Of a stretch of DNA of 64,000 nt, positions 17,052-24,437 are shown piece after piece. The stretch lies in NCBI GenBank assembly GCA_016793115.1, contig JAEUIN010000301.1, positions 1 through 64,000 of the forward strand. The letters are read 5' to 3'. The notes beneath the pieces were generated by a model. That model was given only the letters and a program-made list of their open reading frames with translations, was not told the DNA's origin and did not search any database. The stretch is from Planctomycetaceae bacterium. Lineage in GTDB: Bacteria > Planctomycetota > Planctomycetia > Pirellulales > PNKZ01. How positions within the stretch are numbered: the first letter of the stretch is position 1; each line of letters starts with the position of its first letter. A program made the translations under genes and the position numbers.

Positions 17052-17915
17052 ATGTCCAAACCTCACATTCTGATTCAACTCGACACCGATTCGCAGCCGA
17101 GCGTGTTCGACGGGGTCGTCGCCGTTGACTCCGGCGTGGCTCATCTTTTTCGCCACTCCGGCATCACCGCGGAAAGCGTGCGCGACCGCGTCCACGGCGC
17201 CGTCTTCACTCGCGGCGTCGACGACCTGAAATCGACCGCCCTCTTCATCGGCGGCTCCGACGTCGCCCTTGGCGAGCGCGTGCTCACGGCCGTGAAGAAG
17301 TCGTTCTTCGGGCCGATGCGCGTTTCGGTAATGCTCGATTCCAACGGCTCCAACACCACGGCCGCCGCCGCCGTGCTCGCGGCCCGCAAGCATCTCGAAC
17401 TGGCGGAAACGACGGCCCTCGTGCTCGGCGGCACCGGCCCTGTCGGCCGCCGCGCCGCGCTGCTACTAGCCCGCGAGGGGGCCAAAGTCCGCGTCGGCTC
17501 GCGTAGCGCGGAAAAGGCCGAGGAAGTGTGTCGAGAAATCTCCGAGGTCGTCCCAGGGGCTAATCTCGTCGGCTATGCCGCGGGCACGCCGGAGCAAACC
17601 GCAGTAGCCTTGGTGAGTTGCCAACTCGTCATCGCCGCCGGTGCGGCCGGAGTCGAGCTCCTTTCGACTCAAGCGCTCTTCAACACCCCCGGCGTGCGCG
17701 TCGCCATCGATCTCAATGCGGTGCCGCCGGCCGGCATCGGCGGCGTCGAACCGCTCGACAAAGCGGCGGAACGCGACGGCATAATCTGCTACGGTCCGAT
17801 CGGCGTCGGCGGCACGAAGATGAAGATTCACAAGGCGGCGATCCGCCGACTGTTTGAGACCAACGACGCAGTCCTTGACGCCGAAGAGCTATACGAACTC
17901 GGCAAGTCGCTCTAG
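17052..17915 (+). CDS. NAD(P)-dependent methylene-tetrahydromethanopterin dehydrogenase (MtdB/MtdC family)
   Basis: This enzyme oxidises methylene-H4MPT to methenyl-H4MPT, the step after Fae. The 287 residues match the MtdA/B/C family. An N-terminal substrate domain includes DSNGSNTTAAA (96-106). It is followed by a Rossmann domain with GGTGPVG at 126-132 and VGSRSAEKA after the second strand; the Ser/Arg pair there suits NADP phosphate. The family contains MtdA, MtdB and MtdC, and MtdC has been described from planctomycetes, but I cannot separate MtdB from MtdC by eye and give no symbol. The start at 17052 (MSKPHILIQLDTDSQPSVFD) matches the family N-terminus. It ends 13 nt from a convergent gene. 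Confidence 0.92.
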   Translation: MSKPHILIQLDTDSQPSVFDGVVAVDSGVAHLFRHSGITAESVRDRVHGAVFTRGVDDLKSTALFIGGSDVALGERVLTAVKKSFFGPMRVSVMLDSNGSNTTAAAAVLAARKHLELAETTALVLGGTGPVGRRAALLLAREGAKVRVGSRSAEKAEEVCREISEVVPGANLVGYAAGTPEQTAVALVSCQLVIAAGAAGVELLSTQALFNTPGVRVAIDLNAVPPAGIGGVEPLDKAAERDGIICYGPIGVGGTKMKIHKAAIRRLFETNDAVLDAEELYELGKSL

Positions 17916-17928
17916 CGGCCGTCGCTTT

Positions 17929-18609
17929 TTATTTACGCTTCGACATCTGAATCACGAAGGCTGCGAACACGACCATCGCGATCATGCCGAAAGCCATCAG
18001 GCCCACGTTGCGCCAAAACCTGTGTTCGGCGCGGCGCAGTCGCGCGTCGAGCGCCGCGAGGTCGTCGCGCGACGCGGCTTCAGTGAGCGGCGACGGCTGC
18101 GGGCCGGATCGGCCTCCCGCCGCCGGCAATGTCGGCAATGGCAATGAAGGAAACGCCGACGTAGCCGGTTTTTCACGTGGCGCCGCCGGCAATTCCCCGT
18201 CGCCGGGCTTGAGGACCGGCGGCAACATCATCGTTGGAGAGTCCGCCGGCTCTGTCTCGCGCGGCTTCGGTTGCGAACGCTTTTCATGCGCCCATGTCGA
18301 TGCCTTCTGCGGCGCAGCGGGCGATGCGGAAGGCGGCGGCAGCTGTTCCAGTGCCGGTAAGCGGCTCTTAGCCGCTATCGTCGGAACCGCTGAGACGGAC
18401 GGCACGGCGGGGGTATAAGTGACGGGCGCCGGTGCGGAGGTCGGCGTCGTCGGCGCATAAGAGGGCGGTACGTTCGCCGCACCGATCGGCGTCGAACTCG
18501 GCACCTGATACGTCTGCCCGCAGGCCGCACAAGCCACCGCTTGGCCGGCTTGGCTCGCCGGTACGTTCATCGTCGCCGGGCAGCGGGGACATCCGATCAA
18601 GAGCCACAT
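17929..18609 (-). CDS. Zinc-ribbon, proline-rich, single-pass membrane protein
   Basis: 226 residues. An N-terminal zinc ribbon (CPRC near residue 8, CAAC near residue 32, the second half followed by GQTYQVP) resembles the short MJ0042/FHA-linked ribbons common in planctomycetes. About 130 residues rich in Pro, Ala, Ser and Thr follow. A basic-acidic helix (DDLAALDARLRRAEHRF) then leads into one transmembrane helix (VGLMAFGMIAMVVFAAFVI) and a basic C-terminal tail. This predicts a tail-anchored protein with a cytoplasmic ribbon on a flexible arm. Partner and function are unknown. It is divergent from the Moco-domain gene. Confidence 0.75.
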   Translation of the reverse strand: MWLLIGCPRCPATMNVPASQAGQAVACAACGQTYQVPSSTPIGAANVPPSYAPTTPTSAPAPVTYTPAVPSVSAVPTIAAKSRLPALEQLPPPSASPAAPQKASTWAHEKRSQPKPRETEPADSPTMMLPPVLKPGDGELPAAPREKPATSAFPSLPLPTLPAAGGRSGPQPSPLTEAASRDDLAALDARLRRAEHRFWRNVGLMAFGMIAMVVFAAFVIQMSKRK

Positions 18610-18688
18610 AGAAATTCGTGAAGTTCGGCGTCAAGGGGATCGAAATGCGGCTATGGTAACCGGCCCAAGCGGCTGCGAGAATCATTTC

Positions 18689-19717
18689 ATGGAATCTCGC
18701 CCGCTCCCTCCCGGACAACAGCTCGCGGCACGCGGCAAGTGGCCGCAAGTCGGCGAGGCAACGCCGAGCGACCTGCCGCCCGATGCGGCGGCGACGTGGC
18801 AAATCGACGTCGCAGGCCTCATCGCCGCGCCCCGCTCTTGGTCGCTCGACGATCTACGTCGCTTGCCGCGCGCCGAACGTCCGATCGACATCCACTGCGT
18901 CACCCGTTGGTCGAAGCCTGCGGTCCGCTTCACCGGAGTGCTGCTCGCCGATCTCTTGGCCGAGGTCGGCGTCAATGCGGAAGCGAAGTTCATCAGCTTC
19001 ATCGCCCACAGCACCCGCAACCACGACACGTCGCTGCCCATAGCGGACGCTCTCGCGCTGGGTACGCTTATCGCCTGGGAAGTCGAAGGGGAGCCGCTGG
19101 CCGTCGATCACGGCGGGCCGGTCCGTGTCGTCGTGCCCAAACGATACTTTTACAAGAGCCTCAAGTGGCTCCGCACCATCCGCCTTCTTGAGCGCGACGC
19201 GCTGGGCTTCTGGGAACGGGAAGCCGGCTACCACAACACGGCCGACCCTTGGCTCCAGCAACGTTACATGGCCCCGGCGCTGAGCCGGCTGGAAGTGCGC
19301 GCCGTGTTGAAATCTCGCAATTTCGCCGGCCGCGAACTCCGCAGCATCGACTGTCGCGGGCACGACCTCGCCGGCCTCAACGCCGCCGGCGCGATCCTGC
19401 GCGACGCCGACTTTCGTGAGTGCCCGCTCGCCGCGGCCGACTTTACCGGCGCGAATCTCTCCAATGCCCGTTTCGCCGGCGCCCATTTGCAAGCGGCGAC
19501 GTTCGTCGGCGCCGACGTGGAAGGAGCCGACTTCGCCGGCTGTGATCTCCGCGGCTGCGACTTCCGCGGCGCGTCGCTATTCGGTTCCACTTTCCGCGCC
19601 AACAATCCTTCGCATCCGACTCGATTCGACGCCGCAACAAGATTCGACGCCGTCACGATCGAAGCCCTCATGCCCGAAGAGCAATCGTTTGTGCGCGAAC
19701 ACGTTCAGCAACTTTGA
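18689..19717 (+). CDS. Sulfite-oxidase-type molybdopterin domain fused to pentapeptide repeats
   Basis: 342 residues from ATG 18689; an ATG 36 nt upstream (18653) is possible, but the family-like N-terminus is LPPGQQLAARGKWPQVGE. Residues 1 to about 195 form the oxidoreductase molybdopterin domain of the sulfite oxidase/YedY group. IDIHCVTRW holds the likely molybdenum-ligating Cys70, and HGGPVRVVVPKRYFYKSLKW shows the conserved HGxPxR..P..Y..K pattern. Residues about 210-302 are pentapeptide repeats of A(D/N)LxX type (ADFTGANLSNARFAGAHLQA), predicted to form a right-handed quadrilateral beta-helix. There is no signal peptide, Tat motif, heme or dimerisation domain. The fusion is unusual. The electron acceptor and substrate are unknown. 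Confidence 0.82.
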   Translation: MESRPLPPGQQLAARGKWPQVGEATPSDLPPDAAATWQIDVAGLIAAPRSWSLDDLRRLPRAERPIDIHCVTRWSKPAVRFTGVLLADLLAEVGVNAEAKFISFIAHSTRNHDTSLPIADALALGTLIAWEVEGEPLAVDHGGPVRVVVPKRYFYKSLKWLRTIRLLERDALGFWEREAGYHNTADPWLQQRYMAPALSRLEVRAVLKSRNFAGRELRSIDCRGHDLAGLNAAGAILRDADFRECPLAAADFTGANLSNARFAGAHLQAATFVGADVEGADFAGCDLRGCDFRGASLFGSTFRANNPSHPTRFDAATRFDAVTIEALMPEEQSFVREHVQQL

Positions 19718-19848
19718 GATAGCTCGCCACGGAGCGGCCGCAGATCGCGGGAGTGAGCGAGGGATTGTTCGCATATTCAACTCCGACTCATTTCCTCCGG
19801 GCGCTTCGCGGTCTCCCTCATGCTTTCGGAATTCCCCGCATGGAATCG

Positions 19849-21147
19849 CTATTCGGTCGACTTTGGAATTTCACGCCCGTGCGGATCGAGGGCCGACTCG
19901 GCGACGCTGTCGGCGAGGCGCTGCTGTAGTTCCGGCCCGATGAAATGTTCGATTCGTTCAGCCGGCGCGTGCACGTGGTCGAGCGGCAGATGGAAGTGCT
20001 CCATCAGATAGGTCTCCCATAAGCGATGTGTGCGCACGAGCGATTCCGCTTTACGCCGCCCGGTCGACGAGAGCGTATAGCGACGACCGTCGGGTTGTTG
20101 AACCCAGCCGCGACGGCGCAGACGTTGCAGCGCCAATCGCACCACAAAGCCACGACCGAGCGTTTCGGTCATCTCGCCCGCCGTCAAGCCGGCGACCGCG
20201 CCGGCCGGGCGGATTTCGTCGGCCCGATAGAGCAGCGCCGCCAAATCTTCGGCGGCGATCCGCGTGGCCAACGCCAGCGCATTCCAAGCTTTGCTAAGTA
20301 AACCGTGCCGTGGCGCGAATACCACGGCCGCGGCGAATTGCAAACCGGCGGCGACCCCCATCATGCCGGCAGCATTAGCCTTAAATGTTTTTGCCAGCAG
20401 GAAACCGACGACCGACGACACGACGGCGATCGCGACCGAAAACAATATCATCCGATTCAAACGATCTGTGAGCAATTGTGCGGTCGCCGCCGGAACGATA
20501 AGCATCGCCACGCTGATCACGGAACCCACGGCCTCGAACGCGGCGACGGAGACGACGGCCGTCATCCCCATCAGCAGATAGTGAATCAGCACGGCGCTCA
20601 GCCCCATGGCCGTCGCCAAGGCCGGATCGAACGACGCGATTTTCAGTTCTTTCCAAAACAATGCGACGAACAGCACGACCGCCGCCAGCGCAATGAGCAT
20701 CCGCGGAAAGACACGCGGCACTTGTACGCCGTACCAGTTGGCGCGGAGGAGGGGAACCGTATCGAGATCTCCGAGCAACACGCAGTTGACGTCGATGTGC
20801 ACTTGCGAAGCAAAATTGGAAATGAGCAATACGCCGATTGCGAACAACGACGTGAAGACGATTCCGAGGGCGGCGTCTTCCGCAACTCCGCCGAAGCGAT
20901 TGAGCGATTGCACAAGCAGTGCGGTCAGGATGCCCGTCGCCATAGCCCCGGTAAACAACGGTATGATCGAAGTGCGGCCGGCGAGCAAATAAGCGAGGAC
21001 CAGACCCGGCAGCACGGCATGGCTGATGGCGTCGCCAAGCATGCTCATCCGGCGCAGCACCAGAAAACAGCCGAGAATGGCACAGGCCGAGTTGACGACG
21101 ACGCCGACGCCGATCGTCCACCACGCAGTGAGGCCGAAGTCGATCAT
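19849..21147 (-). CDS. Metal ABC transporter permease with C-terminal DtxR/MntR-type domain
   Basis: 432 residues in two parts. Residues 1-290 are an ABC-3 family permease (TroC/TroD, ZnuB, MntB type) with about eight hydrophobic helices, GDAISHAVLPGLVLAYLL near the N-terminus and the family's VGSVISVAMLIVPAATA. Residues 296-360 resemble a winged helix (MTETLGRGFVVRLALQRLRR, RRYTLSSTGRRKAESL). Residues 361-432 match the DtxR/MntR dimerisation and metal-binding domain: HRLWE (H374, E378), HVHAPAERIEH (H393, E397, E400, H401) and DPHGREIP. The pattern E-x-x-E-H is the MntR form; DtxR has Cys at the first position. It is the last gene of the importer operon and overlaps the upstream permease by 4 nt. 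Confidence 0.88.
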   Translation of the reverse strand: MIDFGLTAWWTIGVGVVVNSACAILGCFLVLRRMSMLGDAISHAVLPGLVLAYLLAGRTSIIPLFTGAMATGILTALLVQSLNRFGGVAEDAALGIVFTSLFAIGVLLISNFASQVHIDVNCVLLGDLDTVPLLRANWYGVQVPRVFPRMLIALAAVVLFVALFWKELKIASFDPALATAMGLSAVLIHYLLMGMTAVVSVAAFEAVGSVISVAMLIVPAATAQLLTDRLNRMILFSVAIAVVSSVVGFLLAKTFKANAAGMMGVAAGLQFAAAVVFAPRHGLLSKAWNALALATRIAAEDLAALLYRADEIRPAGAVAGLTAGEMTETLGRGFVVRLALQRLRRRGWVQQPDGRRYTLSSTGRRKAESLVRTHRLWETYLMEHFHLPLDHVHAPAERIEHFIGPELQQRLADSVAESALDPHGREIPKSTE

Positions 21148-22418
21148 GCGCGGACTCCCGCGGCAGGCAGCCGACCGGAGGCGCGAAGTTCGTCTTCCAG
21201 CAACGACACGGTATCGTCCGGAAGGAGTTCGTCGACCAAGCGGAGATCGAGATCGGTCAGCGACCCGGATTGATCGGGATAGCGTTCAAGAAACGCCGTC
21301 CACAGTCGATAACCGCGAGTGACTTCGGCGGCGTGGCGTTCGCCGGCGTGCGTCAAAGAAAGCCGCACGTCGGCCGGAGTGCGGCGAAGCTCAAGCGTGC
21401 CGCTGAGCAGGCCGTCGTAGAGCGTACGTCGCGCGCGTCGGAGTGAAGCGTTAAGAAAACGCGGCAACGACTCTTCGGTAATCGGCGTCGCGACGGCGGG
21501 CCGTTCGGCCTGTTCATAAAGCAACCGCAAGAGACGTTGTTGCAACAAGCGGCGACGAAATCGCGAGAGGGCGGTGCCGCGGGCGATCAAGCCTCGCCGC
21601 GGCGCAAACAACAGCGAGCTCACGAACGCGATGGAACCGACGAGAATGATGATCGGCCCGGCCGGCAACAAACTGAGATTGGCGCTCGCCGCCGTACCCA
21701 ACGCGCCGACGGCCGCCCCCAACAGCGACGAACCGACGAGCAACGTGCCGAGCCGTTCCGTCCAAAACCGCATCGTGACGCTCGGCAGAATGAGCATTGC
21801 CGCCATCAGCACCGCGCCGACGGCCGGCAAGCCGATCACCGTCATCAGCGCCGCCAGCAGCATTTGCACGTTGTCGAGCAGCAAAGCCGGCCACCCTTGC
21901 ACGCGGGCAAACCCGGCGTCGAACGAGGCCAACCGCAATTCCTTATAAAGCAGCGCAATACAGACGAGCGCGGCCAGGGCGACGCCGGCGATGAGATAGA
22001 CGTCGGAGGCGAGCATGCCGGCCGTCTTGCCGAGGATGTACGACTCCAGGCCGGCCTTACTTCCCTCGACCGTACGGTTTTGCAAGAGACTCATCAAGAC
22101 GACGCCCAAGCAGAAGAACACGCTACGGACCGAGCCCATCACGGCGTCGTCTTTGACGCGCGTCGCGCGGCGGAGGAACGTCATCAGCAGCACCGCAACG
22201 ACGCCGGTCGCCAAGGCCCCGAGCAACATGAACGACAACTCGCGCCGACTCATGATCCAGACGGCGAGGCAGATCCCCGGCAGCGCGGCGTGTGCCAAGA
22301 CGTCGCCTACCAGCGCGCGACTGCGCAGTACGGTGAAACTGCCGACTAACCCGGCCCCGGCGCCCAACAGAGAGGTGCCGAGCAAAACTACTAACGTGTT
22401 GTAGCTAATGGAGAACAA
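21144..22418 (-). CDS. Metal ABC transporter permease with degenerate regulator-like C-terminus
   Basis: 424 residues. Residues 1-275 form an ABC-3 family permease with the expected VGDVLAHAALPGICLAVWIM and VGAVLMAAMLILPSVTM segments. Residues about 290-360 resemble a winged helix (LNASLRRARRTLYDGLLSG, LSLTHAGERHAAEV), followed by the helix RGYRLWTAFLERYPD, which aligns with the first helix of the DtxR dimerisation domain. The metal-binding H..E..EH helix is missing and the tail ends differently. The importer would thus be a permease pair with two cytoplasmic regulator-like domains, only one with a metal site. It overlaps the downstream permease by 4 nt (ATGA) and follows the ATPase gene. Confidence 0.85.
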   Translation of the reverse strand: MFSISYNTLVVLLGTSLLGAGAGLVGSFTVLRSRALVGDVLAHAALPGICLAVWIMSRRELSFMLLGALATGVVAVLLMTFLRRATRVKDDAVMGSVRSVFFCLGVVLMSLLQNRTVEGSKAGLESYILGKTAGMLASDVYLIAGVALAALVCIALLYKELRLASFDAGFARVQGWPALLLDNVQMLLAALMTVIGLPAVGAVLMAAMLILPSVTMRFWTERLGTLLVGSSLLGAAVGALGTAASANLSLLPAGPIIILVGSIAFVSSLLFAPRRGLIARGTALSRFRRRLLQQRLLRLLYEQAERPAVATPITEESLPRFLNASLRRARRTLYDGLLSGTLELRRTPADVRLSLTHAGERHAAEVTRGYRLWTAFLERYPDQSGSLTDLDLRLVDELLPDDTVSLLEDELRASGRLPAAGVRA

Positions 22419-22487
22419 ACGAGTTCAGAGCGCGGCGTTCAGGGGGTTGGTCCGTCATCCAGCATTCGATCACTTATCATTTCGGCA

Positions 22488-23297
22488 TCACTCGCTCTTC
22501 TGTTGCTTGCGCACCGCCTCCGCCGCGGCGTCGAGCACGTCGAGCCGGCCGCCGTAGGTCTTTTGCAAGTTCTGCGGGGTGAAAGTCGTTTCCGTTGGGC
22601 CGGCGGCGGTGAGACGCATATTCATCATCGCCACGTATTCAAAATACTCCGGCACCGTGCGCAAATCGTGATGCACGACCAGGAGCGTCTTGCCTTCATC
22701 CCGCAGCTGCCGCAGCAGGGCGAACACGATCCGCTCCGTCGCGGCATCGACGCCGGCCATCGGCTCGTCCATGAAATAAATCTCGGCCTTCTGCGCGAGC
22801 GCACGGGCTAAAAACGTTCTCTGTTGTTGTCCTCCGGAGAGTTGCCCGATCTGTCGATTTGCAAAGTCGGCCATCCCAACTTGATCGAGGCACTCCCGCG
22901 CCCAAGCGCGATCGGTCGCTTTGGGTCGTCGAAACCAGCCGAGCCGGCCGTAGGTGCCCATGAGCACGACGTCGAGCACGCTCACCGGGAAATCCCAATC
23001 GACACTTTCGCGTTGCGGCACATAGCCGATGCGTCGGCGCACGGCGGCGGGCTCTTTGCCGAACAGATGCACATAGCCGCCGGCGAGCGGCACCAGACCG
23101 AGTATGGCTTTGACAAGAGTGCTCTTGCCCGCGCCGTTGGGACCGATGATACCGACGAGCTTCGGCTCGTCGATCGTGAGATCGACGTCCCACAAGACCG
23201 GCCGTTGGTGATAAGCGACGGTAACGTCGTGAACGTCGAGAATCGGTACGGCGCGGGCGGAGGACGACGGCTTTGTGAGGGGCGGGGGAGCGGACAT
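22488..23297 (-). CDS. Metal ABC transporter ATP-binding protein (TroB/MntA/ZnuC type)
   Basis: 269 residues of an ABC ATPase. Walker A is GPNGAGKST, the Q-loop region is GYVPQRESVDWDFPVSVLDV (typical of Mn/Zn/Fe importers of the Tro/Mnt/Znu group), the signature is LSGGQQQR, Walker B is IYFMDEPMAGVD, and the H-loop is LLVVHHDLR. It energises uptake through the two downstream permeases. Its ATG overlaps the stop of the upstream solute-binding gene (TAATG), so translation is coupled. The N-terminus has about 18 extra residues of low complexity before the first strand. Confidence 0.93.
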   Translation of the reverse strand: MSAPPPLTKPSSSARAVPILDVHDVTVAYHQRPVLWDVDLTIDEPKLVGIIGPNGAGKSTLVKAILGLVPLAGGYVHLFGKEPAAVRRRIGYVPQRESVDWDFPVSVLDVVLMGTYGRLGWFRRPKATDRAWARECLDQVGMADFANRQIGQLSGGQQQRTFLARALAQKAEIYFMDEPMAGVDAATERIVFALLRQLRDEGKTLLVVHHDLRTVPEYFEYVAMMNMRLTAAGPTETTFTPQNLQKTYGGRLDVLDAAAEAVRKQQKSE

Positions 23298-24238
23298 TAC
23301 TGGAGCGCTTTCACGATAACGTCGACATTGTGGCGCACCATGCCGATATAGGTCCCTTCCGGAGTGCCGGACTTGCCCATCGAATCGGAAAAGAGTTCCC
23401 CGCCGATCGACACTTTATGGCCGTGCGCGGCGCAGCCGTCGCTGAGCGACTTCATGTTACGGTCGCTCACGCTCGTTTCGATGAACACGGCTTTGATCTT
23501 GTGCGAGGTGATGAACTCGACGAGTTCGTTCAGTTCCTTTAAGCCGGCTTCGGCTTCCGTGCTCACGCCTTGAATCGCCCGCACTTCGACGTCGTAGGCT
23601 CGACCGAAGTAGTGAAACGCGTCGTGGGCCGTGACGAGCACGCGCGACGCTTTAGGGATCTCGGCGAGCCGTGCGCGGCATTCCGCGTCGAGCGCCAAGA
23701 GTTGCTTGCGATAAGCGGCGGCGCGCGTGTCGTAGTCGACGGCGTGGGCCGGATCGAACTCCACGAAGAACCTCCGCACCGACTCGACCGTCTCGCTCCA
23801 CAGCGCCACGTCGAACCAAACATGCGGATCATGGGCATCGGCCCCGAACGTGATGAGTTGATCGTGACGCACCGTCGACGTCGCCGCGATCGTCGGCTTT
23901 TGTTCGGCCATCGACTCAAACAGGTCCGCCATCCGGCCTTCGAGGTGCAGGCCGGAATAGAAGATGACGTCGGCGGCTTCCATCTCGGCGGTCACGTCCG
24001 GCGTCGCCCGAAACAAGTGGGGATCGATTCCCTCGCCCATGAGTTGGCGAATTTCGACCCGATCGCCGGCAACGTTTCGGACGACGTCGGCCACCATGCC
24101 GGTCGTGCAAACGGCTCTCACTGGACGGCCGCCGTCGTAGCGAACGGCTTCCGGCGCGCAACCGGCCGTTAAAGTGACCGCTACGAAAACCGAGCAGAAA
24201 CGTCGAAAAACGCGATTTAGAGATAGCGAGGGTTGCAT
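23297..24238 (-). CDS. Metal ABC transporter substrate-binding lipoprotein (TroA/ZnuA/MntC cluster A-I)
   Basis: 313 residues. A signal peptide ends in the lipobox LTAGC (Cys27), so the protein is predicted to be lipid-anchored on the periplasmic side. The cluster A-I fold is evident, with likely metal ligands H74 (GIDPHLF), H139 (HDPHVWFD), H205 (TAHDAFHYFGRAYD) and D285 (GELFSDSMG). The His3Asp set is that of TroA, which accepts Mn and Zn, and there is no His-rich loop of the ZnuA kind. Order and coupling with the ATPase and two permeases match troABCD. A 16-bp palindrome-like motif abuts the start codon, suggesting metal-responsive repression. Confidence 0.92.
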   Translation of the reverse strand: MQPSLSLNRVFRRFCSVFVAVTLTAGCAPEAVRYDGGRPVRAVCTTGMVADVVRNVAGDRVEIRQLMGEGIDPHLFRATPDVTAEMEAADVIFYSGLHLEGRMADLFESMAEQKPTIAATSTVRHDQLITFGADAHDPHVWFDVALWSETVESVRRFFVEFDPAHAVDYDTRAAAYRKQLLALDAECRARLAEIPKASRVLVTAHDAFHYFGRAYDVEVRAIQGVSTEAEAGLKELNELVEFITSHKIKAVFIETSVSDRNMKSLSDGCAAHGHKVSIGGELFSDSMGKSGTPEGTYIGMVRHNVDVIVKALQ

Positions 24239-24253
24239 TTGGACTAATCAAAA
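24238..24253. promoter_or_regulatory. Operator-like 16-bp motif at the start of the importer operon
   Basis: TTTGGACTAATCAAAA agrees at 13 of 16 positions with the perfect palindrome at 24396-24411. It touches the first base of the substrate-binding protein start codon, and a TATATT -10-like sequence lies immediately upstream on the operon strand. A regulator bound here would block transcription or initiation. Confidence 0.45.
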
Positions 24254-24395
24254 TATAGCCATGGCCGCGTGGCTTGGGCAGCACCCTTTAGACTTGGCGA
24301 AAATCGGCATACGTTCGCCAAACGCTGTCGCCGCGCGACGTGCGACATTCAAACGCATCTGTATCATCGCCGATTATGTCAAACAAAAACAAGTT

Positions 24396-24411
24396 TTTTG
24401 ATGAATCAAAA
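24396..24411. promoter_or_regulatory. Perfect 16-bp palindrome, candidate metal-regulator operator
   Basis: TTTTGAT and ATCAAAA are exact inverted arms with a 2-nt spacer (TTTTGATGAATCAAAA). It lies 27 nt before the preferred start of the divergent outer-membrane-type gene. Size and symmetry suit a winged-helix dimer of the DtxR/MntR or Fur class. The second, imperfect copy lies at the importer operon start. Confidence 0.5.
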
Positions 24412-24437
24412 TGCCGCAAGTGGTCGATGTGGCAACT

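Noticed and set aside
20305..21273. 322-codon open frame on the top strand
   Set aside because: His/Arg/Gln-rich antisense of the importer permease genes; no start signal or domain.
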